This document shows, piece by piece, positions 54,831-64,000 of a DNA stretch of 64,000 bases. The translations under genes and the position numbers were made by a program. The stretch comes from Dermacentor variabilis (Eukaryota > Arthropoda > Arachnida > Ixodida > Ixodidae): assembly GCF_050947875.1 (NCBI RefSeq), contig NC_134568.1, forward strand, positions 252,411,267 through 252,475,266, written 5' to 3'. Below the pieces are notes generated by a model. The model worked only from the letters and a program-made list of their open reading frames with translations, did no database searches and was not told the DNA's origin. Numbering within the stretch: the stretch's first letter is position 1; the number at the start of each line of letters is the position of its first letter.

Positions 54831-55879
54831 TTGCTTATGAGGTGCAGGATCACATCTATATAAAAAATTCACTTGTAATAATCTACTGTTGGGCAGTGAA
54901 CGCACTCTAAAGGAGTGATACCGACAGGCAGTATATTTATACCATGTCCATCAAAAGCTTTAAGAATCGTCCTTCGCATATATTAAGCCCATTCAAATAA
55001 TATACCCGGAACAATGTCTGCTTAAAAAACATTTTTCGAAACTTCCGAAAAAGGAAACCGGCACGAGGCGAAGACGACGAACGTCGTGTGCGACCTACGG
55101 AATGTTGGCAGTGAGCAAGGCGGACAAACTTATTGTACACAACTTAATTTCATTTAATTTCGGTTTCTATCTCATCCTCGATTATTCATCTATTTTTTAT
55201 ATATCAGTTTACCACTCGGTTCGTGGCCTATCCTCTGCAGGGGGGGGGGGGAGGGGTTCGTGCCATTGAATAAGGCGTCATCATCATCATTATCATTGGC
55301 AGCGAGAGAATGAGTTGGCTCGTAAAGAAGCGTCGAACACTTCCAGTCTGCCATGCACTGCCATGCAAGGAACGCTTCGTCAGCAGAAGAGTCAACCACG
55401 GCGAACCGGGCTATAGGGAGACAAGGTATCAGCTGCCAGATTCCCCTCCCCGAAAAGACTTGAAGACGACCAGAAGGCGTCTGAACAATGTGGGCAGCAG
55501 CATGGCGAGGCGGGTGGCGCCTTCAGCTCGGCGACACAGCGGGACGCCATCTTTGGCTGGCGGACGTTGGCTCTACGAGCCGCGGCGACCTGATTTTCTC
55601 CAAGGTGGCCAACCCGCTGCGAACACCCAGCGCACCAACGGGCTACACGGCATCTGGGACAACACAGCGCACAACGTCATCTGCACTACCGACATCCTGC
55701 TGCTGCTCGGTGAGGCGCACGCTACGAAACGCCCGCTGAAGGTGATCCTGACGAACCCTACGTTATTCGCAGCTTCACGACAGTCTCCTCAAGGCCAGTG
55801 TGCGACACCGGGCGGTCTCCGCCTATACGTGGTAGCAGCTAGCACCGAAGGCCTGACCTATCGACGGTGGTCCCTTAAT
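54831..55879. other. Spacer with an unassigned 191-codon frame
   Basis: A plus-strand frame 55310-55885 (ATG at 55310) is rich in Arg/Thr/Pro and ends at the start of the minisatellite. A second open frame (55488-55739) overlaps it. Neither has a recognisable domain. A G run at 55231-55247 and ATC repeats near 55280 precede them. It may be chance in GC-rich DNA. Confidence 0.3.
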
Positions 55880-56811
55880 TACTAACCAATTTTGTCCATC
55901 AATGTGCGACAGCGAGCGGTCCCAGTCCGCGGAGGCTGTTAGCACTAAAGGTACCTGCTAGATATGACGAATATGATCCTTGACTGTAAGCTCATCTGCT
56001 CATCAATTTGCTACCGCGAGCGGTCCCAGCCGTTCGGTGCTGTCACCGAAGTGAGCTGCTAGAGATGACAAAGCTGCTCTTTGGACGTACAGAGGGCGGT
56101 CCCAGCCCGTGGGCGCTGCTGACGCCGAAGGGAGCTGATAGGCCTCACGAAGGTGGTCCTTGATTGTAAGCTGTTTTACCCATTAATTTGCAACAGCGAG
56201 TGGTCCCAGCCCGTAGGCGCTGCTCTCACCGAAGTGAGCTGCTAGACATGACGAAGCTGCTCTTTGGACGTACAGCGGGCATGCCCAGCCCGTGGGCGCT
56301 GCTATCGCTGAAGGGAGCTGATAGGCCTCACGAAGGTGGTCCTTGATTGTAAGCTGTTCTACCCATTAATTTGCAACAGCGAGTGGTCCCAGCCCGTAGG
56401 CCCTGCTATCACCGAAGTGAGCTGCTAGACATGACGAAGCTGGTGTTTGTACGCTGTTCTGCCCGTCAATTTGTAACAGGGGGCTGTTCCACCCCGCGGG
56501 CGCCGCTATCACCAAAGAGAGCTGCTAGATATGACGAGACTGGTGTTTGTGTCCTGTTCTGTCCATCAATGTGCAACAGTGGGTGGTCCCACCCCGTGGG
56601 TGCTGCTATTACCGAAGAGAGCTGCTAGGCGCGACGGTCGTCCTTGATTGTAAGCTGTTCTACCGATCAATTTGCAACAGCAAGCGGTCCCAGCCTGTAG
56701 GAACTGCTATCACCAAAGGGAGCTGCTAGATATGACGAAGCTGGTGCTTGTATGCTCTTCTGACCATTATTGTGCAACAGTGGGCGGTCCCACCACATGG
56801 GTGCTCCTATT
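55880..56811. repeat. Minisatellite, ~95-105-bp units
   Basis: About ten degenerate units share GCGGTCCCAGCCCGTGGG, GCTGCTATCACCGAAG, GGAGCTGCTAGATATGACGA and GTAAGCTGTTCTGCCCATCA. The array runs into the N gap and resumes after the 46-bp array. Confidence 0.85.
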
Positions 56812-57011
56812 NNNNNNNNNNNNNNNNNNNNNNNNNNNNNNNNNNNNNNNNNNNNNNNNNNNNNNNNNNNNNNNNNNNNNNNNNNNNNNNNNNNNNNNNN
56901 NNNNNNNNNNNNNNNNNNNNNNNNNNNNNNNNNNNNNNNNNNNNNNNNNNNNNNNNNNNNNNNNNNNNNNNNNNNNNNNNNNNNNNNNNNNNNNNNNNNN
57001 NNNNNNNNNNN
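56812..57011. other. Assembly gap, 200 N
   Basis: Exactly 200 N inside the tandem array, so probably a placeholder. The true missing length is unknown. Confidence 0.99.
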
Positions 57012-57790
57012 TGTGCAACAGTGGGTGGTCTTGATTGTAAGCTGTTCTGTCCATCAATGTGCAACAGTGGGCGATCTAGATTGTAAGCTGTTCTGTCCAT
57101 CAATGTGAAACAGTGGGCGGTCTTGATTGTAAGCTGTTCTGTCCATCAATGTGAAACAGTGGGCGGTCTTGATTGTAAGCTGTTCTGTCCATCAATGTGC
57201 AACAGTGGGCTGTCTTGATTGTAAGCTGTTCTGTCCATCAATGGGCAGCAGTGGGCTGTCTTGATTGTAAGCTGTTCTGTCCATCAATGCACAACAGTGG
57301 GCTGTCTAGATTGTGAGCTGTTCTGTCCATCAATGTACAACAGTGGGCGATCTAGATTGTAAGCTGTTCTGTCCATCAATGTGCAGCAGTGGGCGGTCTT
57401 GATTGTAAGCTGTTCTGTCCATCAATGTGCAGCATTGGGCTATCTTGATTGTAAGCTGTTCTGTCCATCAATGTACAACAGTGGGCGATCTAGATTGTAA
57501 GCTGTTCTGTCCATCAATGTGAAACAGTGGGCGGTCTTGATTGTAAGCTGTTCTGTCCATCTATGTGAAACAGTGGGCGGTCTTGATTGTAAGCTGTTCT
57601 GTCCATCAATGGGCAGCAGTGGGCTGTCTTGATTGTAAGCTGTTCTGTCCATCAATGTACAACAGTGGGCGATCTAGATTGTAAGCTGTTCTGTCCGTCA
57701 ATGTGAAACAGTGGGCGGTCTTGATTGTAAGCTGTTCTGTCCATCAATGTGCAGCAGTGTGCTGTCTTGATTGTAAGCTGTTGCGCCCGA
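57012..57790. repeat. 46-bp tandem array, about 17 copies
   Basis: Units read TTGATTGTAAGCTGTTCTGT, then CCATCAATGTGAAACAGTGG, then GCGGTC, with alternative states (GAAACA/GCAACA/GCAGCA/TACAAC and GGCGGT/GGCTGT/GGCGATCTAGA). The unit is a sub-fragment of the larger minisatellite. Because 46 is not a multiple of 3, open minus-strand frames across it are a by-product of the repeat. Confidence 0.92.
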
Positions 57791-58205
57791 TTGTAAGCTG
57801 TTCTGCTCATCAATTTGTAACGGGGCTGTCCCAACCCTTGGGCGCCGCTATCACCAAAGAGAGCTGCTATATATGATGAGACTGGTGTTTGTATGCTGTT
57901 CTGTCCAGGGTCGTCCTTGATTGTAAGCTGTTCTGCCCATCAATTTGTAACGGGGCTGTCCCACCCCGTGGGCGCCGCTATCACGAAAGAGAGCTGCTAG
58001 ATATGACGAGACTGGTGTTTGTGTGCTGTTCTGTCCAGGGCCGTCCTTGATTGTAAGCTGTTCTGCCCATCAATTTGTAACAGCGGATGGCCCTAACCTA
58101 TGGCACTGCTACCACCGAAGAGAGCTGCTAGACATACATGATGAAGCTCGTGTATGTAAGCTGTTCTGTCCATCAATTTCTGTAAGCTGTTCTGCCCATC
58201 AAACA
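57791..58205. repeat. Minisatellite, right part
   Basis: Two to three further long units (GGGGCTGTCCCAACCCTTGG, GCTATCACCAAAGAGAGCTG, GACTGGTGTTTGTATGCTGT) follow the 46-bp array. Confidence 0.8.
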
Positions 58206-59700
58206 AACCTTAGTACCTCTGATCTCAACAGTGTATTTTCGTGTCTGTGACTACTGGAACTGCTCCTTCAGGATGACTAGTAAATTGTGCAGCATACCCG
58301 GCATCTCTTCTGTTCTGCATCTAAAACTATGGACGAGACTTCAGCCAGCATGTGGCGACTTCCTCATGGACCGATGTACCTGTGAACTCTGGGTTAATTT
58401 TTGTCTCTGGGACTATTCAAGCAAGTCCAGAGAAATGCCCCACTAAATTTCTTAGTACACGCTAACTGCAATGTAGTTGTCTTCGACCGCTGAGCCAGCC
58501 TGCAGTGGGCCTTAGTAAAATATTTAGTCGCTATGATACCTGCGATCTTTTCAGAAGTATTTGTATCTGCTGCCATGGAAGCACAGCCACGCTCTGCCTC
58601 TGGTAACTTCCAGTGAGGCCGTCTGGTACCCGCGAATTTTTAGGATGAAACTGTGTGTGTGTGGCCGCTGAAGCAAGCCCACACAAATCCTCTGTTAGCT
58701 TTCGGTACGGGTGAACTCATAATGCATCTTTCTGTCTATGACTGCTGAAGTGAGCATGCTGCAAGCTTTTATTTAATTGTGTAGTCGCCAAGGTACCTGT
58801 GACGACTTCAGCATTATTTGGCTGTGACCACGGAAAGGTCACATTCAGCTTCTGCTTACTTGCTTAGAAGCCTTCAAGCCTATGAACACTGACGGTTAAT
58901 TTGTGTTTGTGACCACTCAAGTGCAGCAAGTGTCTAGTATCTTCTAGTACCTGTTAAATCAGTTTGGTATATTGTTGAAGCAAGTGTCATGTAACTGCCT
59001 ATGTATCTCTGAACTCTCCAGTGATGTTCGTGTTGGCAACTGCTAATTGATCCTTCAGTAATTTTTTTAATGCCCAGTGTGTCTATGAAATATTTAGTAC
59101 TGTTACTGTGTGCGACCACTGAAGCAGGCCTGCAGTAAGTCTGGAGTAGCTTCCTTTATGGCTAAGACACCTGTGAACTTTCCAGCAAATATTGAATTTA
59201 TGTGCCTGCGACCGTTGAAGTCAGCCAGCCCACAGTAGCCCTCCTACTAACTTCCTTTGTACCCCACCCTTGCAGAGAGCTTTTAAAGTTCTTTTACTGG
59301 CCGAGGTGCATCTGCAAATTATTAGCTCAACTGAAATGGTCTCGTCACTACGCAAAAGTGTTTGTTTGCTCTGGTGACCTTTACCAGAACTTGTTATGGA
59401 TGCTAGTGCATTTGCTCTATAAATGGATTATCGTACAGCAGCTGTCTGTGTATATGTGATCACTGAACTAGTCAAGTAATTTTGTTAAATGCCTAATGCA
59501 GTTGTGACATCTTTAGCGTAACTCGTGTTGGTGTAACTACTGAATATGGCCCAGGGAAAGGCTGTGGCAACCTAAAGTGGCTAACATATCTGAACTGTTC
59601 AGCAAATTTTGCATTGATGTGCCTGCGACCACGGAAGTGAGCCCACAGCAAGCCTCATAAGTTCAGTCGTGGCCCCACTGCAAATTCTTAAATTTTCTTG
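58206..59700. repeat. Diffuse degenerate repeat
   Basis: A motif like TGTGCCTGCGACCACTGAAG, then TGAGCCCACAGCAAGCC, recurs about every 70-200 bases (near 58240, 58405, 58480, 58660, 58735, 58905, 59108, 59200, 59615). Between the motifs are AT-rich pieces such as AACTTTCCAGCAAAT. It reads like an old satellite continuous with the minisatellite to its left. Confidence 0.5.
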
Positions 59701-60369
59701 CTACCCAAAGTGCATTTGTAAACAGTTTCATTCATGTGCACTTTTACTAACCATGGTGCGGTATAAATAACTCCTAATGGCTGAGCTTGTATGATGAAAT
59801 TATTGAGTTTTATTTGTTTGCATTCATGGGCTTTACTGAAATCTGCTGAGTGCATTTATTTCAGAGTTGAACTAGTGATCTTCCTGCAACTGTTGAAATA
59901 AATGCTGTATTTTTAATGAGATTGTCAAATGATTCAGCAGCCTGCAGAACTTAGTTCTGTAGCTTCATTCCCGCTAGCACAAAAGAAGTATAGCTTGCAT
60001 GTCTGTATGTTTTCAATTAATGCTTTTTTATCAAGTTGTATGTAATGTATTTGCTTAGCTAGCAGGGAACCATGTGCACAATGCTTAGCTGCACTGCAGC
60101 CTTCATTTAACATGCTTTGAGATGCGGTGAGCTGTATTCCGGGCCTGTCTGGTGGTACTTCAGCTTTTGCATCACAAAAATATTTGGTTGCCTTATTGGA
60201 CTGCTGGGATGGATCTTCAAGAGCCATGCAGTTCCTTTTCATCATTGCCCACAAGCCATCACAAAACCAGAGCAAGCTTACTTTGTTAACTGTATGTAAA
60301 TTGCAGCAGGTTTGCTGCACTGCTAGGGCCCATTCTGAGGAACGTGCCAATGATGGTAATTTATAATCG
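59701..60369. other. Non-coding spacer
   Basis: Nothing recognised; the overlapping frames on both strands near 60117-60366 have no motif. Confidence 0.3.
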
Positions 60370-60790
60370 ATATGGACGCCCTGTGGATATCCTAAATCCA
60401 CAACCAAATGTCCTAGAAGCATCCTACATCCTGACAAAAATGTCCTTAGGATGTACTCATGATTATGCAATAAGAATAATCCGTATTTAAACATCTCTTG
60501 GACGTCCGACTATCCCATGGACGTTCGAGTGTCCCGTTTTGGATCTCTGTTGGACATCTGTAGGATGTTGGTGCTCCAATGGTTTATCTTCAAATGTCCT
60601 GTGGACGTCCGAAAATTTGAGTTTTATGTACGATGGACGTTCGTTGGATGTGCAATTCTCTTGCGTCGGACGATCCCATAGACATACGTAGTACATCATC
60701 GGGACTTCTAGGGATGTCCGACGGATGTCAAAATATCCTTTGTAGGACGTCCTTTCGACATTTCCTGGAGATCTGTGGTCCAATGGGTTG
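60370..60790. repeat. Degenerate palindromic GGACRTCC repeat
   Basis: Many variants of the self-complementary octamer GGACGTCC/GGATGTCC (for example at 60500, 60603 and 60716) are spaced by 10-60 bases. Confidence 0.5.
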
Positions 60791-60854
60791 TTGGATACCT
60801 GAGTGTCCCATTGCCTTTGCCAACATTTCTGTAGCTTATACTGTAAAAATGGCT

Positions 60855-61600
60855 TAAGGTCTGTGTAGGGTACAGGTATATTAATGTCTGCATCACAAAA
60901 AGGTACATATGTGGCCCTTTCGTCAGCAGCTACGTTGCCCTCTAGGCCTCTATGGCCAGGCACCCAACAAATAATCATTTGGTTCGACATCTATGCTGAG
61001 CATAGAAGGTTGTAGACTTCATTAAGGATAGTTTTTGTGTTTTCGTAGACTTGAAATGCAACTAACGACGCTTAATGAATCTGTGAATATGACAGCCTTT
61101 ATTATACCTGTTTGTTTTATGTTTCACAGCAGAGAAGATCGCGTATGCCTCCGCTGTGAAAATGCTGGTGTTTGGATTTAATGCACCGGACGTTGAAAAT
61201 GAAGGTCCGAGCGCTGCATAAGCTACACCATAAGTAGACTTTGAAGCGTCTGTATAAAACTCTGCGCAGGAGTACTTCGCCTGGAATTCGAGAAAGTGTG
61301 AATGTATGTGCACCTCAGGCGCATGTTTTGTTATTGTGACGAAAGACATATCACACTGGATAGTCTGCCATTCCCAAGGTGGTGCAAGGTTAGTGGGACT
61401 CATTAGGACTGTTTCTCGATGTTGGATACCAGTTTCATTAGCCAGTTGTTTTAAGCACACAGACAGAGGCGCTCGAACAGATGGGCGCACCGAGGCGGAC
61501 CGGATAGCTCGAGAGTACACTAATTGCCGAGCGTCCAACGTCGACAGCCTCGAGGAACCCACGCCTGTACTCCGAGTGTACTCGGCCATTTTAGACAATT
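60855..61600 (-). pseudogene. LINE RNase H domain relic
   Basis: Minus-strand frames carry a complete set of RNase H landmarks of an I-like LINE: EFYTDASKSTYGVAYAALGP (first Asp), FTAEAYAIFSAVKH (Glu), FTDSLSVVSC (second Asp), then after a stop IICWVPGHRGLEGNVAADER (His and the last Asp). Upstream text PPWEWQTIQCDMSF is typical of these elements. Stops and frame changes show decay. Confidence 0.75.
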
Positions 61601-62216
61601 ACAGAGGCCGCAGGAAGCGGTACCCAGTGGCGTAGCCAGAAATTTTGTATGGGGGAGGGGGGGGGGGCTCACGTTGCTGCAGCTCGGTCTCCTCGTTATG
61701 AAATTTGTCGAGGGATCAAATACATGAATAATAGCTGCATTACCATTACAAAATATGCTGCAAACGGATTCTTGAACGCTACGCACTGTCAAGACAAGTA
61801 AAATACATATTTTTTCGTGAAAAATATACTCGTATGTCCCAAAAATTGTACCCGAAATAACTGATATCAATACTTCCATGTTTTTGTTTATTTAATAAGT
61901 AAAGAAAACGTCACGAACTTTATATCTATATCAGTTCTAAACCAGCAAAGCAGTGCATGCCGCTGATATGAAAAATGTAAAGGCCATGCAATGAACAAAT
62001 TGAGGACAAATATTTTAATGAAACCTTATCATTCAAGAACCTTGTTTACATTTTTGCACGAATGCAACGGCCAGGGAAAAATCTCAGTGACGCTGTTCTT
62101 TGTTCCAATGTATTGCGCTGGAGCAGCTGTCACCAGTCGTGTATCGTGAATAATTCCACCGAAATTACAGTCGCAACAGACAGCACATATACGAAGCAGG
62201 AGTTCTGTAAAATATG

Positions 62217-63482
62217 CGAGGGCGAGTCAAATGAAAGTGAGCCAATGCGAATATATCACAAACGGCGAACTTTATTTAAAAGTAGTCTCCATCACCATTT
62301 AGACATTTACCCACTGACTAACGAGTTGCGTAATTCCCGTCTCATAGAACTCCTTGGGTTGCTACTTCAAACGTCTGTAACTGACTCTTTCACATCATGG
62401 TCCGACGCGAATCTGGTTTGCTTGAGCTGTTTGTTCAATTGCCCCAAAATGTGAAAGTTGCAACGCGACAGGTCTGGGCTGTATGGCGGATGTTGCAGCG
62501 TTTCCCACTTGAACTTTGCCACATCAGCAACGTGGGGACGGGCATTGTCATGGAGCAAGATGCCCCCCCCCCCCCATTTGTAGAAGTTCCACGTAGTTTG
62601 TTCTTGATTGCGACATGCAGCCGATCCGGCGTTCCACAATATCGGAAACGATTTATAGTCTCTCCAGGTTTAGCAAATTCGATCAGTAATGGCCCCCTGA
62701 CCATCTAAAAAAAAGATGTCGGCACCTTTCTGGCAGATATGACGGCCTTTGCTTTCTTTGGGGGTGGTGAATTCGAATGCTTCCACTGTAAGCTTTGCCA
62801 TCGTGTGGCATAGTGGCACCATGATTCATCTCCGGTCACGATTGCAGACAAGAAGTCACCCTTATTATGGTATCGAATCAGACGAGACAAGGCAGCGCCG
62901 AACTTCGTCTTCTGGCGGTGGTTCAAAATCTTGGGCATGCATTGCGCTCAGAAAAGCCGATAACCTGATATGTTCATGAATTATGTTGCGAACCAAACCG
63001 TGGCTGATGTTCGCATGCTCTGCCAGTTCATCGATGCTTATCCTCCGCTCTTGTCTAATCAGTTCATCAACCTTCGCAATTGTGTTGGGGGTGATTGCAC
63101 TGTGGCTTTGGCCCGGTCTTCGATCGTCTTTCCAACTTTCATGTCCTTTTTCGAACCGTTCGCACCAATGCTTCACAGTGGCCAGTGAAATACAATCTTC
63201 AATGTGGACGGCAGCCATATGGCGACTAATTTCTTTTGGGGAAACACCTTCAGTTGTCAAAAGCCTCACAACACCACGCTGTTCAATTTCTGGAGCGACC
63301 ATTATGTCACACAACCATGTTCAACCCGGTTTGTGAGATCATTAATGAACATTTATCCTCACACCTGTGTGTCACTTTTGTAAATGAGAGATGCCTGTGT
63401 GCTACGCGCATGCCTCGCAGATAATGAACCGAACCATTATTGCACGGGATGGGTTGGCTCACTTTCATTTGGCTCGCACTTG
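62217..63482 (-). mobile_element. mariner transposon, nested copy B
   Basis: The ends CGAGGGCGAGTCAAATGAAA (62217) and, at the other side, CAAGTGCGAGCCAAATGAAA (reverse complement, ending 63482) are followed by TA. The left TA has decayed to TG. Flanks on both sides are homologous to those of copy A, so it is the same original insertion. Confidence 0.85.
62276..63302 (-). pseudogene. mariner transposase, copy B (frameshifted, catalytic Asp lost)
   Basis: ATG at 63302 reads MVAPEIEQRGVVRLLTTEG, and the helix-turn-helix region continues to DELIRQERRISIDELAEHAN. Frameshifts separate the parts. VTGDESWCHY holds the first Asp and LLHDNARPHV the second. The third motif reads LSRCNFHILG, where Asn stands in place of the Asp present in copy A. 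A C run at 62563-62573 breaks the frame as well. Confidence 0.82.
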
Positions 63483-64000
63483 TACATTAGAAATGCAAAG
63501 GTACAATGGAATGTACATGTGCGAAGACGCAGCTTGACAAAGGGCAAAAAAGTGCCCCTGGAAACAAAATTCACTGCACGTATGCACAAAACCTCGCAAC
63601 AAGATATTTAAATATACGTGAATGTATCCAATAAATCTACGTATCTAAGAAAAAGTCACTGTGTATAATGCGTCAAACAAGGTAAATATGTTGCGCAATC
63701 ACAGATTCACAGATCACCAAATGCTAAGGCTCGCTTTCCCCCCGCCCTCCCTCTACTCCTCCTGATGTTACGCGCGCGACGGAAGGCGGCGCGCATCCTC
63801 CGCTTTTCTGCCTTGTGCGCAATCGTCAGCTCACCCCCCTCCCCCCGATAGACGCCGCTACGTTTCACTCGCACATACAGCATGCGGCGCGCGGTCATGA
63901 TGTTATCGCCCACGGACTTCATACGGAACATGACTGTGACGGAGACGGCAGGAATGCGCCTGACACTGGCGTAGCCAGAAATTTCGTTCGTGGGGGGCTC

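Larger units (their letters stand above)
61625..64000 (+). mobile_element. Second copy of the hAT-type unit, cut by the window end
   Basis: It starts CAGTGGCGTAGCCAGAAATT with a G run. It matches the reverse complement of 52923 down to about 49835, including the mariner at the same place, but lacks the TAA-flanked insert. At 63964 a further CACTGGCGTAGCCAGAAATT begins, which looks like the end of another element of the same kind. The true right end is not in the window. Confidence 0.75.

Noticed and set aside
55310..55885. 191-codon open frame as a host gene
   Set aside because: No recognisable domain, an overlapping frame is equally open, and it runs to the edge of a minisatellite. Described only as part of the spacer.
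57012..57790. CRISPR-like look of a regular repeat array
   Set aside because: The 46-bp units are directly contiguous with no unique spacers, and the host is an animal; it is a minisatellite.

Overview
This window is animal nuclear DNA, almost certainly from a hard tick (Ixodidae). The evidence is spliced genes with GT-AG introns, a CMC2 and a BPHL orthologue, several tRNA-derived SINE copies that look like the tick Ruka family (named from memory), and a very dense load of nested transposons. A run of exactly 200 N (56812-57011) shows it comes from a scaffold.

Three host genes can be supported. A C2H2 zinc-finger gene lies on + at 2933-5440 (two coding exons). A small gene on - at 15355-15704 has three exons that join in frame to a 73-residue twin CX9C protein, CMC2, a cytochrome c oxidase assembly factor. 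Head-to-head with it on + is a BPHL-type (valacyclovir hydrolase) alpha/beta-hydrolase gene. Its five recognisable coding exons are spread over 16866-40573 and carry the full Ser-Asp-His triad; the first coding exon was not found. CMC2 and BPHL are both mitochondrial proteins in other animals and may share a promoter region at 15.7-16.8 kb.

Most of the rest is mobile DNA. Between 7 and 14 kb lie LINE relics and a SINE. The 14-kb BPHL intron (16964-31257) holds a minisatellite, nested TA-flanked elements, SINEs and a complete 6.87-kb LTR retrotransposon (22541-29408). That element is the most striking object here. It has a Ty3/gypsy-type reverse transcriptase, but its integrase lies upstream of RT-RNase H in the same reading frame, the Ty1/copia-like order known from the Gmr1 group. 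Its LTRs are almost identical apart from one extra 49-bp internal repeat. A second, older gypsy-type element at 42.4-46.6 kb has the usual PR-RT-RH-IN order.

From 46.6 to 52.9 kb there is a LINE RT relic, a fold-back MITE and a 4.6-kb hAT-type element (8-bp duplication). Inside the hAT element sit a mariner, a second small hAT MITE with its own 8-bp duplication, and a TAA-flanked element. A second copy of the same hAT-type unit, with the mariner at the same internal site, runs from 61625 off the right end. Between them are minisatellites (55.9-58.2 kb) containing the assembly gap, diffuse degenerate repeats (58.2-60.8 kb) and a LINE RNase H relic. No CRISPR array, rRNA gene or functional tRNA gene was seen.
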